64,000 nucleotides of DNA from an uncultured Pseudomonadota bacterium (GCA_903870545.1 CAIQDI010000032.1:1-64000), one strand, 5' to 3'; shown: positions 1-9,166, counted from the first letter of the stretch. Notes: a model not told the origin generated them from the letters alone. Translations and numbers: made by a program.

Positions 1-1
1 A

Positions 2-1909
2 GAGCGTATGCTCGGTTACACCGCCGACGATGTGATGAACAAAATTACTCCCGCTGATATTTCTGATCCACAAGAAGTCATTGCTCGCGCTCAAGCCTTG
101 AGTGACGAACTCGGCACGCCGATTACGCCTGGATTTGAAGCATTGGTGTTTAAAGCGTCACGCGGTATTGAAGATATTTACGAATTGACCTACATTCGCA
201 AAGACGGCAGTCGTTTCCCCGCCGTGGTGTCCGTGACCGCGTTGCGCGATACCGATGACGTAATTATTGGCTATTTGTTGATTGGCACAGACAACACCGC
301 CCGAAAAGAAATTGAAGCCGAACAAAAAGTTCTCGCCCAACGTTTGCGCGACCATCAGTTTTACACGCGCTCACTCTTTGAAGCCAACATTGACGCGCTG
401 ATTACCACGGATCCATCGGGCATTATTACTGACGTTAATAAGCAGATGGAAATTCTCACTGGTTGCACACGCGACGAACTAATCGGTGCGCCGTTCAATA
501 ATTATTTCACCAATCCAGATCAAGCCGAAGCCAGTATTAAATTGGTGTTAACGAATAAAAAAGTGACCAATTACGAACTTACGGCGCGGGCTATTGATGG
601 AAAAGAAACGGTGGTTTCTTATAACGCGACTACTTTTTATGATCGAAACAGAAAGTTGCAAGGCGTATTCGCGGCGGCACGGGATATAACTGAACGCAAA
701 TTGATTGATCAAGTATTGCAAGAAAAGAATGTTGAATTGGAAAATGCAATGCTGGTGGCAGAAAAAGCCAATCTCGCTAAATCCGAGTTTTTATCGAGTA
801 TGAGTCATGAATTACGGAATCCACTGACGGCAATTCTTGGTTTCGCGCAATTGATGGAAACTGAACTGCCATCGCCGTCAGCAGCTCAAATGGAAAGTAT
901 CGCGCAGATTCTTCGGGCTGGCTGGCATTTGTTAACGTTAATCAATGAAATTTTGGATCTCGCAAAAGTCGAATCGCGACAAATGTCGATGTCTGAAGAA
1001 ACGGTGTCGCTGGGAGATGTGATGCAAGAGTGTCAAGGTATGATGGAACCGCAGGCGCAGCAACACGGTATTCAACTGACTTTTCCCGCATTTCACGCGC
1101 CTTGTTTTATTCGCGCTGATAGCACGCGGTTGAAGCAAGTTATTATCAATTTATTGTCCAATGCTATTAAATACAATCGACCTAATGGAATGATTGTGGT
1201 CAGTTATGGCGTACACAGCAAGGAACGCACACGCATTAGTGTGACTGATACGGGTATGGGTTTGTCATCGGAAAAGGTTGCCCAACTTTTTCAACCGTTC
1301 AATCGGCTTGGTCGTGAAACGAGCGGAGTTGAAGGCACTGGCATTGGTCTTGTGGTGGTCAAACGACTGGTCGAATTGATGGGCGGCGTAATGGGGGTGG
1401 AAAGTACCACTGGCGTGGGAAGTGTGTTCTGGTTTGAACTCATTTCTGCTACGGCACCACACGTTACTATCGAAGGCAGTGTTACGCCATTGGAAAAGCC
1501 GCCGGTATATCACGAAGCAGGTCAGCATACTGTTTTATACATCGATGATAATCCGGTGAATTTGAAACTCATTGAACGAATCATTGCCCGTCATCCTGGT
1601 GTAAGTTTGCTGTGTGAAGTTGATGCGACTGTTGGCATCGAAACAGCGCGGCTTTCTCAACCAGATGCCATTCTTATGGACATCAACATGCCAATTATTA
1701 ACGGTTTTGAAGCCTTGAAAATGCTGCGTACCGACGAGCTAACGTCACACATTCCCGTTATTGCTTTTAGTGCTAATGCCATGCCGCGTGATATTAAAAA
1801 AGGTCTGGATGCTGGATTTTTTCGCTACATCACTAAACCCATTAAAGTTAATGAATTCATCTCCGCATTGGATGAAACATTGGCATTTTCCGAAAAAAAT
1901 AACGGTTAA
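2..1909 (+). CDS. hybrid sensor histidine kinase (PAS-PAS-HisKA-HATPase-REC), 5' end outside window
   Basis: Sensor kinase that would autophosphorylate and pass phosphate to its own receiver or to the next protein. The frame is open to the window edge and the first residues (ERMLGYTADDV) sit in the middle of a PAS fold, so the ATG at 8 is internal and the true N-terminus is missing. Visible order: remainder of PAS 1 (to about residue 99), PAS 2 (about 120-235), a short helical linker, HisKA with the phospho-acceptor His near 269 in SMSHELRNPL, HATPase_c with N box NLLSNAIKYN and G boxes DTGMGL and GTGIGL, then a receiver with Asp near 560 in LMDINMP. No membrane segment is visible, but one could lie upstream. 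Only 6 bp separate it from the HD-GYP regulator, its likely output. The sensed signal is unknown. Confidence 0.93.
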   Translation, partial: ERMLGYTADDVMNKITPADISDPQEVIARAQALSDELGTPITPGFEALVFKASRGIEDIYELTYIRKDGSRFPAVVSVTALRDTDDVIIGYLLIGTDNTARKEIEAEQKVLAQRLRDHQFYTRSLFEANIDALITTDPSGIITDVNKQMEILTGCTRDELIGAPFNNYFTNPDQAEASIKLVLTNKKVTNYELTARAIDGKETVVSYNATTFYDRNRKLQGVFAAARDITERKLIDQVLQEKNVELENAMLVAEKANLAKSEFLSSMSHELRNPLTAILGFAQLMETELPSPSAAQMESIAQILRAGWHLLTLINEILDLAKVESRQMSMSEETVSLGDVMQECQGMMEPQAQQHGIQLTFPAFHAPCFIRADSTRLKQVIINLLSNAIKYNRPNGMIVVSYGVHSKERTRISVTDTGMGLSSEKVAQLFQPFNRLGRETSGVEGTGIGLVVVKRLVELMGGVMGVESTTGVGSVFWFELISATAPHVTIEGSVTPLEKPPVYHEAGQHTVLYIDDNPVNLKLIERIIARHPGVSLLCEVDATVGIETARLSQPDAILMDINMPIINGFEALKMLRTDELTSHIPVIAFSANAMPRDIKKGLDAGFFRYITKPIKVNEFISALDETLAFSEKNNG

Positions 1910-1915
1910 AAGACG

Positions 1916-2992
1916 ATGCTTCCACTAAATTTGCCTAACATTTTTGACTGCAAAATACTGATTGTTGACGATCACGAAGTTAATGTTACCTTGCTTGAGC
2001 GGCTATTGTGTCGAGGGGGTTATCAGCACGTTACTTCCACGATAAATTCATGCGAAGTCTGCGAACTTCACCAAAAGAATGACTATGACTTGATTTTGCT
2101 CGATCTTCAAATGCCAGTTATGGATGGTTTTCACGTCATGGAAAAACTAAAAGAAATGGAAGTGGACACCTATCCTCCGGTGATTGTGATTACAGCGCAA
2201 CCGAATCACAAGTTACGCGCATTCAAAATGGGAGCTAAGGATTTTATTGGCAAACCGTTTGAAATGGCGGAAGTATTGGCACGGGTTCACAATTTTTTGG
2301 AAGTGCGCGTGCTGCAAAAGACACTGAAAAATTACAATAAAACGTTAGAAAAACGAGTTAGTGAAAAAACCTCTGATTTGCGTGACAGTTATATTGAAAC
2401 CATTTTCACCATGACACGAGCAGCGGAATATAAAGACGAAGAAACGGGCGATCATGTGCAGCGTATTAGCTATTACAGCCGTGAATTCGCCAAAATGCTC
2501 GGACTGGATGAAGAATTTATCGATAAGATTTTTTTTGCTAGCGCAATGCACGATATTGGCAAAATCGGTATTCCTGACCATATTTTACTCAAACCAGGCA
2601 GTTTTGAACCGCACGAATGGCTAATAATGCAACAACACGCTGCAATGGGGGCAAAAATTCTTGGCAACAGTAATTCACCTTATCTTAAAATGGGGGCAGA
2701 AATTGCGCTGAATCATCATGAAAGATGGGACGGTAGCGGTTACCCTAGTGGCAAAAAAGGCGAAGAGATTCCATTGTCCGCGCGTATTATGAATATCTGT
2801 GATATTTATGACGCGCTGCGAAGTAAGCGACCTTACAAGCCTGCTTTCAATCATTCAAAAACAATGGAAATCATTACAAGCGGTGATGGACGCACTCAGC
2901 CACAACATTTTGACCCTGTTATTTTTGCTGAATTTAAAAAAAATCACCAAGTGTTTGGCGATATTTTTGACATGCAAACCGCACTGATTTGA
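1916..2992 (+). CDS. response regulator with HD-GYP domain (RpfG-type c-di-GMP phosphodiesterase)
   Basis: A 358-residue cytoplasmic regulator. The receiver domain (about 1-125) has its phospho-acceptor Asp at about 63 in LILLDLQMP and a conserved Lys in IGKPF. A helical linker (about 130-160) leads to an HD-GYP domain with catalytic HD at about 212-213 (HDIGKIGIPD) and the motif HHERWDGSGYP, whose GYP lies at about 275-277. In this family HD-GYP hydrolyses cyclic di-GMP and phosphorylation of the receiver controls the activity. The gene follows the hybrid kinase by 6 bp, so the pair is probably one phosphorelay that lowers c-di-GMP. All signature residues are intact, so I expect an active enzyme. 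No strong ribosome binding site is visible, which fits translational coupling to the kinase. Confidence 0.93.
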   Translation: MLPLNLPNIFDCKILIVDDHEVNVTLLERLLCRGGYQHVTSTINSCEVCELHQKNDYDLILLDLQMPVMDGFHVMEKLKEMEVDTYPPVIVITAQPNHKLRAFKMGAKDFIGKPFEMAEVLARVHNFLEVRVLQKTLKNYNKTLEKRVSEKTSDLRDSYIETIFTMTRAAEYKDEETGDHVQRISYYSREFAKMLGLDEEFIDKIFFASAMHDIGKIGIPDHILLKPGSFEPHEWLIMQQHAAMGAKILGNSNSPYLKMGAEIALNHHERWDGSGYPSGKKGEEIPLSARIMNICDIYDALRSKRPYKPAFNHSKTMEIITSGDGRTQPQHFDPVIFAEFKKNHQVFGDIFDMQTALI

Positions 2993-3021
2993 AGCGATAG
3001 CTTGTTCTGGTTGCCCAATAG

Positions 3022-3049
3022 TTGACTATTTTGCTAGGTTAAGTATAGT
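3022..3049 (+). promoter_or_regulatory. iscR promoter with overlapping IscR type-1-like operator
   Basis: TTGACT (3022-3027) and TATAGT (3044-3049) form a sigma70-like promoter with a 16 bp spacer, about 40 bp before the iscR GTG. From 3019 the left half ATAGTTGACT matches the left half of the type-1 IscR operator consensus. A right half similar to AGTCRRSTAT lies at 3037-3046 (GGTTAAGTAT), but the gap between halves is longer than in the E. coli consensus. Autorepression by Fe-S IscR is inferred. Confidence 0.45.
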
Positions 3050-3089
3050 TCAACCACTTTTTTATATTCTAAAACCAACAGGATTCACC

Positions 3090-3560
3090 GTGCGTTTAAC
3101 TACTAAAGGTCGCTATGCAGTAACAGCGATGCTGGACTTGGCATTTTACAGTCAAGAAAACCCCGTCACGCTCACAGAAATTGCAACGCGCCAAACTATT
3201 TCTTTGTCGTATTTAGAACAGCTTTTTGCACGATTGCGTAAAGCGGATATTGTACTCGGCGTACGCGGGCCCGGTGGTGGCTATCAATTACGTCAATTCC
3301 CCGAACAAGTCACTGTTGCTGCCATTATTGAAGCGGTAAATGAACCCATTGATTCGACTAAATGCGGTGGTGAAGCGAATTGCCAGCACGAAAGTATGTG
3401 TTTAACGCATGACTTGTGGACAGGATTGAGCGAACATATTCATGGTTATTTAACCGATATTACGTTGGCAGATTTACTCGTTCAGCGTCAGCAACGTCAG
3501 CGTTCAATCGAAACGGGGGAATGTGTGGTGACTATTCAAAAAATACAAAAACAAGCCTGA
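3090..3560 (+). CDS. iscR: Fe-S cluster assembly transcriptional regulator IscR (Rrf2 family)
   Basis: A 156-residue Rrf2-type regulator with an N-terminal winged helix (MRLTTKGRYAVTAMLDLA) and three cluster-binding cysteines at 92, 98 and 104, the same positions as in E. coli IscR. With a [2Fe-2S] cluster, IscR represses its own operon; as apo-protein it activates stress Fe-S genes. The start is GTG at 3090, preceded by AGGA at about 3080. No other in-frame start fits the conserved first residues. Unusually, no iscS, iscU or other isc gene follows. The next feature is an opposing tRNA-Met, so this iscR is monocistronic here. The tail after residue 130 is divergent. Confidence 0.92.
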   Translation: MRLTTKGRYAVTAMLDLAFYSQENPVTLTEIATRQTISLSYLEQLFARLRKADIVLGVRGPGGGYQLRQFPEQVTVAAIIEAVNEPIDSTKCGGEANCQHESMCLTHDLWTGLSEHIHGYLTDITLADLLVQRQQRQRSIETGECVVTIQKIQKQA

Positions 3561-3580
3561 TACATTTTTACGGCACGCAC

Positions 3581-3616
3581 AAAAAAGCCCTGCTGACGAA
3601 AACCGCCGCAGGGCTT
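3581..3616 (-). terminator. intrinsic terminator downstream of tRNA-Met
   Basis: Inverted repeat AAGCCCTGC (3585-3593) with GCAGGGCTT (3608-3616). Read on the minus strand, the hairpin is followed by six T (complement of 3581-3586), so it ends the minus-strand tRNA transcript. It sits 20 bp beyond the iscR stop and may also slow plus-strand transcripts, but there is no T-run on that side. Confidence 0.8.
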
Positions 3617-3624
3617 GAAGTATT

Positions 3625-3701
3625 TGGTGGCGATGGGTGGGGTCGAACCACCGACCTTGGGGTTATGAATCCCACGCTCTAACCAACTGAGCTACATCGC
3701 C
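3625..3701 (-). tRNA. tRNA-Met (CAU anticodon), CCA encoded
   Basis: A 77-nt cloverleaf on the minus strand. The acceptor GGCGATG pairs with CATCGCC, followed by discriminator A and an encoded CCA (complement of 3625-3627). The D arm contains AGCTCAGTTGGTTAGAGC and the T arm GGTTCGACC. The anticodon loop TTCATAA gives CAT (complement of 3665-3667). G1-C72 rules out initiator tRNA-fMet. An elongator Met tRNA is most likely. A lysidine-modified tRNA-Ile2 also reads CAU and cannot be fully excluded by eye. Confidence 0.9.
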
Positions 3702-3739
3702 TTAAAGTCCGCAAATTATAGGGATTCGCGTCGATATTG

Positions 3740-4831
3740 TCAAACATTGAACCTAAAATGCACCACATCACCGTCTTTTACAATGTAATCTTTACCTTCC
3801 AATCGCCATTTCCCCGCATCTTTTGCGCCTTGTTCGCCCTTGTAAGTAATAAAATCATTGTATGAAATCACTTCTGCACGAATAAATCCTCGTTCAAAAT
3901 CACTGTGAATAACGCCAGCGGCTTGTGGCGCAGTTGCGCCAACGGGAATTGTCCACGCGCGAACTTCTTTCACACCCGCTGTAAAATACGTCGCCAATTG
4001 AAGTAATTCGTATCCAGCCCGCACGACGCGATCCAAACCGGCTTCTTCCAAGCCTAAATCATCCAAAAACTCTTTCTTTTCGTCGTCGTCCAACTGCGAA
4101 ATTTCAGCTTCAATAGCCGCACAAATTGGCACCACTTGTGCGCCTTCTTTTGCCGCAAATGCCCGAACTTTATCCAGCAACGGATTATTTTCAAAGCCAT
4201 CGTCTTGAACGTTCGCAATATACATCGTCGGTTTTAACGTAATTAAGCACAAATCTTTAATCATCGCTTTTTCGTCGTCGTCTAAATTCAATGTTCGCGC
4301 TGGTTCACCCGCGTCTAATTGAGCAAAAATACGCTCCAAAACGCTTTTTTTAATTTGCTCTTCTTTATTGCCGGTTCGCGCGATTTTAGACGATTTGATT
4401 AACGCTTTTTCAACTGAAGCCATATCCGCTAACGCTAATTCGGTGTTAATCACTTCAATATCTGATAATGGATCGATTTTTCCCGCAACATGCACCACAT
4501 TATCGTCTTGGAAACAGCGCACGACGTGAGCAATCGCGTCATTTTCACGGATATTGGCTAAAAATTTATTGCCCAATCCTTCACCTTTTGACGCGCCCGC
4601 AACCAAACCCGCAATATCCACAAATTCAATCGTCGTTGGCAGAACGCGCTCAGGATTGACAATGACCGACAACGCATCTAGCCGTTTATCCGGTACCGGT
4701 ACCACGCCCACATTCGGATCAATGGTGCAAAATGGATAATTTTCTGCCGCAATTTTCGCTTTGGTCAGTGCGTTAAATAAAGTCGATTTTCCAACGTTCG
4801 GTAAGCCTACAATTCCACAATATAATGCCAT
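3740..4831 (-). CDS. ychF: redox-regulated ATPase YchF
   Basis: A 363-residue Obg-family P-loop protein, the usual YchF length. The N-terminal G domain starts with [12 protein letters not shown] (Walker A, residues about 6-17), followed by the switch region VDIAGLV and a helical insertion around 120-200. The C-terminal TGS domain ends with [12 protein letters not shown]. YchF proteins prefer ATP over GTP, bind ribosomes and modulate translation and oxidative stress responses. The gene stands alone between tRNA-Met and the divergent mtnA. Neighbouring pth, its common partner in enterics, is absent here. Confidence 0.96.
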   Translation of the reverse strand: MALYCGIVGLPNVGKSTLFNALTKAKIAAENYPFCTIDPNVGVVPVPDKRLDALSVIVNPERVLPTTIEFVDIAGLVAGASKGEGLGNKFLANIRENDAIAHVVRCFQDDNVVHVAGKIDPLSDIEVINTELALADMASVEKALIKSSKIARTGNKEEQIKKSVLERIFAQLDAGEPARTLNLDDDEKAMIKDLCLITLKPTMYIANVQDDGFENNPLLDKVRAFAAKEGAQVVPICAAIEAEISQLDDDEKKEFLDDLGLEEAGLDRVVRAGYELLQLATYFTAGVKEVRAWTIPVGATAPQAAGVIHSDFERGFIRAEVISYNDFITYKGEQGAKDAGKWRLEGKDYIVKDGDVVHFRFNV

Positions 4832-5035
4832 AACAGTCTCTGATTACTCTTTTTGAAATAGGGTTTGAAATAATTAAGCCGCGAATTATACAAGCTAACG
4901 CGCGAATAAAAGCATAATTCGACGTAATTCGTAAACATGAAACGCCATCGCTTCAAAACAAAAATCCGCTTATTCGTAATAACTTTCGATTAAACTAAGC
5001 GTCACTTCAACTAAAACTTTATGAATCTTTAAATT

Positions 5036-6070
5036 ATGACACTTTCAATCGCACAGGCTCTCATTTGGACAGGCAACAGTATCGGTGTTTTGGATCAACG
5101 AAAACTGCCCGAACAAACGCATTACGATAATTACCACGATGCCGCCGGCGTAGCAGAAGCCATTATTTCGATGCGGGTACGCGGTGCGCCAGCAATTGGT
5201 ATTGCAGCCGCTTACGGCGTGGTTTTATCGGTGCAGCAGCATTATTCTCAGTCGGAAAATTGGCAAAATGCCGTGGCGACGGATATTGAAACACTCGCGC
5301 AATCACGTCCGACCGCCGTGAATTTATTTTGGGCGTTGGACAAAATGAAAGCCGTTCTCGCGAACACGCACGACGATGTTTTAACCGCCGTTACAGCGTG
5401 CGCGATAAAAATTCACGCGGACGATTTAGCCGCCAATCACACGATGAGCGATTTCGGTGCGGCGTTATTAGTCGGTGCAAAAGGCGTGTTGACGCATTGC
5501 AATACCGGCAGTTTAGCAACGGGCGGTTATGGCACCGCATTGGGCGTGATTCGTAGTGCCGTCGCGCAAAATCAACATTTAAACGTGTACGCCGATGAAA
5601 CTCGTCCGTGGTTGCAAGGCGCACGGTTAACCGTTTGGGAATTGGCACAAGATGGCATTCCCTCAACGCTGATTGCGGATTCTGCGGCGGCGTGGCTGAT
5701 GAAATCTGGCGCAATCGATTGGATTATTGTCGGCGCAGATAGAATTGCGGCAAATGGCGATACGGCGAATAAAATTGGCACTTATTCGTTGGCGACATTG
5801 GCGAAACAACACGGCGTAAAATTCATGGTGGTTGCGCCTATTTCGACGATTGATTGGTCATTGGAAAATGGCGATAACATCGAAATTGAATGCCGTAGTC
5901 CGCGCGAATTATTGCCCGCTTGTTACGACACGCCGAATTCATTAGTCAGCGCGTGGAATCCCGTTTTTGACGTAACGCCTGCCGCGTTAATTAGCGCAAT
6001 TGTCACCGAAGCGGGCGTGGTTTTAAATCCAGCCGAACACGCGCAAGGCATTCGGAGTTTACAATTATGA
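5036..6070 (+). CDS. mtnA: S-methyl-5-thioribose-1-phosphate isomerase
   Basis: A 344-residue isomerase of the methionine salvage pathway, converting methylthioribose-1-phosphate to methylthioribulose-1-phosphate in the cytoplasm. Family motifs are RGAPAIGIAAAYG near 45, the active-site cysteine in THCNTGSLATGGYGT near 155, and the catalytic Asp in VGADRIAANGDTANKIGT near 235. Length and motifs match MtnA rather than the related eIF2B alpha subunit. No other salvage gene is nearby. The stop overlaps the next start by 4 bp (ATGA). The 204 bp between ychF and mtnA is AT-rich; I saw no clear riboswitch in it. Confidence 0.95.
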   Translation: MTLSIAQALIWTGNSIGVLDQRKLPEQTHYDNYHDAAGVAEAIISMRVRGAPAIGIAAAYGVVLSVQQHYSQSENWQNAVATDIETLAQSRPTAVNLFWALDKMKAVLANTHDDVLTAVTACAIKIHADDLAANHTMSDFGAALLVGAKGVLTHCNTGSLATGGYGTALGVIRSAVAQNQHLNVYADETRPWLQGARLTVWELAQDGIPSTLIADSAAAWLMKSGAIDWIIVGADRIAANGDTANKIGTYSLATLAKQHGVKFMVVAPISTIDWSLENGDNIEIECRSPRELLPACYDTPNSLVSAWNPVFDVTPAALISAIVTEAGVVLNPAEHAQGIRSLQL

Positions 6071-6762
6071 TTAACGCGGTTTCGTATTTGTGGAAAGGGC
6101 TGAAATTATTGACGACTCCCGCGTTGCGTCCGTTTATTTTAATGCCGCTCGCCATCAATCTCATTTTGTACAGTGTCGCGTTGGTCTTGGGCTTTTTGTA
6201 TTTGGATAATTTGGTCGAGCAAATGATTCCACCTTGGTTATTTTTGTTGAAATGGCTGATTTATCCATTATTTTTTACCAGTTTTTGCGTGATTGGTTTT
6301 TTCACGTTTTCGTTGTTGGCGAATCTGATTGCCGCGCCGTTTTACGCGAAATTAGCCGCAAAAACATTGGTGGTGATTCACGCGCCCACTTTGGCAACGT
6401 ACGAACCCAGCGCGTTACAGGTTTGGCAAGCCGAATTAAAACGTTTGAGTTATTCGTTGACGCGCACGTTGCCGTTGTTACTGTTGTTTTTAATTCCGGT
6501 CGTGAATTTAATTGCGCCGATTTTATGGTTATTATTTAGCGCGTGGTGCGTGGCGTTGGAGTATTTCGCCTTTCCACAAGAAAATCGCGGCGTGTTATTT
6601 CCACAACAAAAAGAACAATTAAAAAAAATGCGCTTCAGTGCGTTGAGTTTCGGCGGTTTGGTGACGTTGGGCTTATCTATTCCACTAATTAACATTGTCA
6701 TTGCGCCCGTTGCGGTTATTGCCGCAACACTTTATTCGCAAGCTCGTACGATACAAAATTAA
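6067..6762 (+). CDS. cysZ: CysZ-like EI24-family membrane protein (sulfate uptake)
   Basis: A 231-residue polytopic membrane protein of the EI24/CysZ family. It opens with an amphipathic segment (residues 1-20) typical of CysZ, then has hydrophobic segments at about 22-45, 58-85, 140-165 and 195-225. CysZ proteins mediate sulfate entry for cysteine synthesis. The gene overlaps mtnA by 4 bp, so the two are probably co-translated and linked through sulfur metabolism. It is slightly shorter than E. coli CysZ (about 250). The family call rests on overall pattern and the N-terminal segment, so transport of sulfate specifically is inferred. Confidence 0.8.
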   Translation: MINAVSYLWKGLKLLTTPALRPFILMPLAINLILYSVALVLGFLYLDNLVEQMIPPWLFLLKWLIYPLFFTSFCVIGFFTFSLLANLIAAPFYAKLAAKTLVVIHAPTLATYEPSALQVWQAELKRLSYSLTRTLPLLLLFLIPVVNLIAPILWLLFSAWCVALEYFAFPQENRGVLFPQQKEQLKKMRFSALSFGGLVTLGLSIPLINIVIAPVAVIAATLYSQARTIQN

Positions 6763-6768
6763 ATGTCG

Positions 6769-6774
6769 TATAAT
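6769..6774 (+). promoter_or_regulatory. perfect -10 box upstream of hfq
   Basis: TATAAT at 6769-6774, about 88 bp before the hfq ATG and just past the cysZ stop. No convincing -35 hexamer lies 17 bp upstream, so an activator or an extended contact may be needed. Confidence 0.4.
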
Positions 6775-6861
6775 TGCGTGAGTCGTTGAGAAACGCTATT
6801 CCGTGCCGATTTTGGCGCAATAAAAATAAGAAAAACCAATCTAATAATCAGGAGAAAACGG

Positions 6862-7101
6862 ATGTCCAAAAGTCAAAATTTACAAGATAACTTTCTAAAT
6901 ATTCTTAGAAAAGAGCATACGCCGGTGTCGATTTTTTTAGTGAACGGGATTAAATTGCAAGGCAAAATTGATTCGTTCGATCAATACGTCATCATGTTGA
7001 AAAATACGGTTAGTCAAATGGTTTATAAACACGCGATTTCAACCATTGTGCCGAGTAAAATGGTGCGTTTAGGAGGCGACGTTGATGACAGCGACGATTA
7101 A
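6862..7101 (+). CDS. hfq: RNA chaperone Hfq
   Basis: A 79-residue Sm-like protein that forms a hexameric ring and pairs small RNAs with mRNAs. It starts [13 protein letters not shown] (Gln8 of the proximal face is present), then has the Sm1 motif with [15 protein letters not shown] and the Sm2 motif [12 protein letters not shown] with the YKH triad. The acidic tip DVDDSDD is short compared with the long enteric tail. A strong AGGAG lies at about 6850. hflX follows after 3 bp, the classic hfq-hflX order, although miaA is missing upstream. Confidence 0.98.
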   Translation: MSKSQNLQDNFLNILRKEHTPVSIFLVNGIKLQGKIDSFDQYVIMLKNTVSQMVYKHAISTIVPSKMVRLGGDVDDSDD

Positions 7102-7104
7102 ATT

Positions 7105-8382
7105 ATGATGCAAGATTTAGTTTCAGAACGTCCTGACGCGGGCGAACGTGCGATTTTAGTTCACATTACGTTTCATCGCGGGCAAGAAAATTTGCCAGAA
7201 CTCAAAGAGTTAGCGAAATCTGCCGGCACAGAACCCGTTCATGTGCTGACCGGCGGGCGGCAACGTCCAGATTCTAAATATTTTATTGGCAGCGGAAAAC
7301 TCGACGAATTAAAAATTGCTATCCAAATGTTCGAGGCGGATGTGGTGTTGTTTAATCACGCGCTTTCGCCGAGTCAGGAACGCAATTTGGAAGGTTTTTT
7401 GGGCGTTCGCGTCGTCGATAGAAATGGTTTGATTCTGGATATTTTCGCGCAACGAGCGCAATCGTTTGAAGGAAAATTGCAGGTTGAATTGGCGCAATTG
7501 AAACATTTATCGACACGATTGGTGCGCGGTTGGACGCATTTGGAACGTCAAAAAGGCGGAATCGGCATGCGCGGGCCGGGTGAAACGCAGTTGGAAACGG
7601 ATCGCCGATTGCTCGCTGTGCGTTTGAAACAAATTCAGCAGCGACTGGATAAAGTTGATAAACAACGTCATCAAGGTCGCAGTCAGCGTAAAAAAAGTGA
7701 AACACCGACCATTTCGCTGGTGGGTTACACCAACGCGGGAAAATCGACGCTGTTCAACACGCTGACGGGTTCGGACATTTATGCGGCGGATCAATTATTT
7801 GCCACGCTCGACCCGACGCTGCGTCGTTGTCCGTTGCCAAATAATAATGAAGTGGTTTTTGCGGATACGGTTGGTTTTATTCGGCAATTGCCGCACGAAT
7901 TAGTGGCGGCATTTAAATCGACGTTGCAAGAAGCCTGCGAAGCGGAATTATTGTTGCACGTTGTTGACGCTCACGCCGAAGACCGTGCAGATTTGATGCA
8001 CCAAGTCGATTTGGTATTGAAAGAAATTGGCGCGGCAGACATTCCACGTTTAGAAATTTTTAACAAAATCGATTTGCTGGAAAACGTCGCGCCACATATT
8101 GATCGAGACGAAGAAGGTAATGCCATTCGGGTGTGGTTATCAGCGGTCACAGGTGCGGGAATTGAATTATTACTTGAGGTTTTGGTCGAAAAATTCGCGA
8201 ATACCAAAGTGCGTCGCCGCTGTTATTTATCACCCAAAGAAGGCGGAATTCGGGCAAAATTGTTTGCCTGCGCCAACATTCTCGAAGAGAGTCTTGATGA
8301 ATTTGGTGATACCGAGTTGCTTATCGAAATCGACGTAAAACATTTAGGTTTGCTAAAAGACATTCAATGCGACGAAATTTAA
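7105..8382 (+). CDS. hflX: ribosome-splitting GTPase HflX
   Basis: A 425-residue GTPase that dissociates stalled or stress-damaged 70S ribosomes. The N-terminal HflX domain (about 20-190) contains the nucleotide-binding glycine segment GMRGPGETQLETDRR, followed by a helical linker. The G domain begins with VGYTNAGKST (about 206-215) and has switch II DTVGFIRQLPHELV and base-recognition NKIDLL. The C-terminal region (about 365-425) is present. It follows hfq by 3 bp and ends in front of a strong terminator, so hfq-hflX is one transcription unit. Confidence 0.97.
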   Translation: MMQDLVSERPDAGERAILVHITFHRGQENLPELKELAKSAGTEPVHVLTGGRQRPDSKYFIGSGKLDELKIAIQMFEADVVLFNHALSPSQERNLEGFLGVRVVDRNGLILDIFAQRAQSFEGKLQVELAQLKHLSTRLVRGWTHLERQKGGIGMRGPGETQLETDRRLLAVRLKQIQQRLDKVDKQRHQGRSQRKKSETPTISLVGYTNAGKSTLFNTLTGSDIYAADQLFATLDPTLRRCPLPNNNEVVFADTVGFIRQLPHELVAAFKSTLQEACEAELLLHVVDAHAEDRADLMHQVDLVLKEIGAADIPRLEIFNKIDLLENVAPHIDRDEEGNAIRVWLSAVTGAGIELLLEVLVEKFANTKVRRRCYLSPKEGGIRAKLFACANILEESLDEFGDTELLIEIDVKHLGLLKDIQCDEI

Positions 8383-8397
8383 AATTTTGAATGTACA

Positions 8398-8435
8398 AAA
8401 AACGCCCGACTTTTGAAAGAAAGTTGGGCGTTTTT
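8398..8435. terminator. bidirectional intrinsic terminator between hflX and sodB
   Basis: Near-perfect inverted repeat with arms AAAAACGCCCGACTTT (8398-8413) and AAAGTTGGGCGTTTTT (8420-8435) and one G-T pair. The A-run on one side and the T-run on the other let it stop both the plus-strand hfq-hflX transcript and the minus-strand sodB transcript. Confidence 0.88.
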
Positions 8436-8460
8436 ATGGGGTCGAAAATGAACTTAAAAA

Positions 8461-9042
8461 TTACGCAGCAAAATTTTTCGCGGCAAAATCCCAGTTCACT
8501 AATGCCCAAAATGCTTCCAAATACGCAGGACGCGCATTGCGGTAATCCACATAATAAGCGTGTTCCCAAACGTCACAGGTCAACAACGGTGTTTGTCCAG
8601 TCGTCAACGGGCAACCGGCGTTACTAGTGCTAACTAACGCCAAACTACCGTCTGCATTTTTTACCAACCACGCCCAACCAGAACCAAAAGTGGTGATAGC
8701 GGTTTTGGCGAACTCTTCTTTGAATGTCGCAAAAGAACCAAATGTGGCGTTAATCGCCGCCGCTAATTCGCCAGTCGGTTCGCCGCCAGCATTTGGAGCT
8801 AAACTGTTCCAGTAAAACGTGTGATTCCAAACTTGCGCGGCATTGTTAAAAATGCCACCGGTTGATTTCACGACGATTTCTTCAAGCGACAAATCCGCAA
8901 ATTCAGTGTTTGGCACTAAATTATTTAAATTCGTAACGTAAGTTTGATGATGTTTGCCGTGATGAAATTCCAACGTTTCAGCTGAAATATGTGGCGCGAG
9001 TGCGTCTTTTGCGTACGGTAAAGCGGGAAGTTCAAAAGCCAT
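8461..9042 (-). CDS. sodB: superoxide dismutase [Fe]
   Basis: A 193-residue cytoplasmic Fe/Mn-family superoxide dismutase. The metal ligands are recognisable: His in [11 protein letters not shown] near 27, His in [10 protein letters not shown] near 74, and Asp/His in [16 protein letters not shown] near 157-161. The Gln inside [10 protein letters not shown]-type context and overall length favour the Fe form, as in E. coli SodB (193 residues). A clear AGGAG ribosome site precedes the ATG (about 9047-9053). It is transcribed alone, with a 124 bp gap to the divergent CDGSH gene, and it ends at the shared terminator. Confidence 0.95.
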   Translation of the reverse strand: MAFELPALPYAKDALAPHISAETLEFHHGKHHQTYVTNLNNLVPNTEFADLSLEEIVVKSTGGIFNNAAQVWNHTFYWNSLAPNAGGEPTGELAAAINATFGSFATFKEEFAKTAITTFGSGWAWLVKNADGSLALVSTSNAGCPLTTGQTPLLTCDVWEHAYYVDYRNARPAYLEAFWALVNWDFAAKNFAA

Positions 9043-9166
9043 AAAAATCTCCTAAAAAATAAATACCAAGTGATTAACTACGGAATAACTTTAACATCGA
9101 CAGCCAATTAAATAAAGAATTGACTTATAATTCACGCTCACTTTATGAAACACTGGAAAAATCGAA

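Noticed and set aside
3416-3682. Plus-strand reading frame running from iscR through the tRNA-Met
   Set aside because: It overlaps iscR in another frame and covers the tRNA; no protein family or ribosome site supports it.
4832-5035. S-adenosylmethionine riboswitch before mtnA
   Set aside because: No conserved SAM-I/SAM-II core or strong terminator hairpin is visible in the AT-rich gap; a covariance-model search would be decisive.
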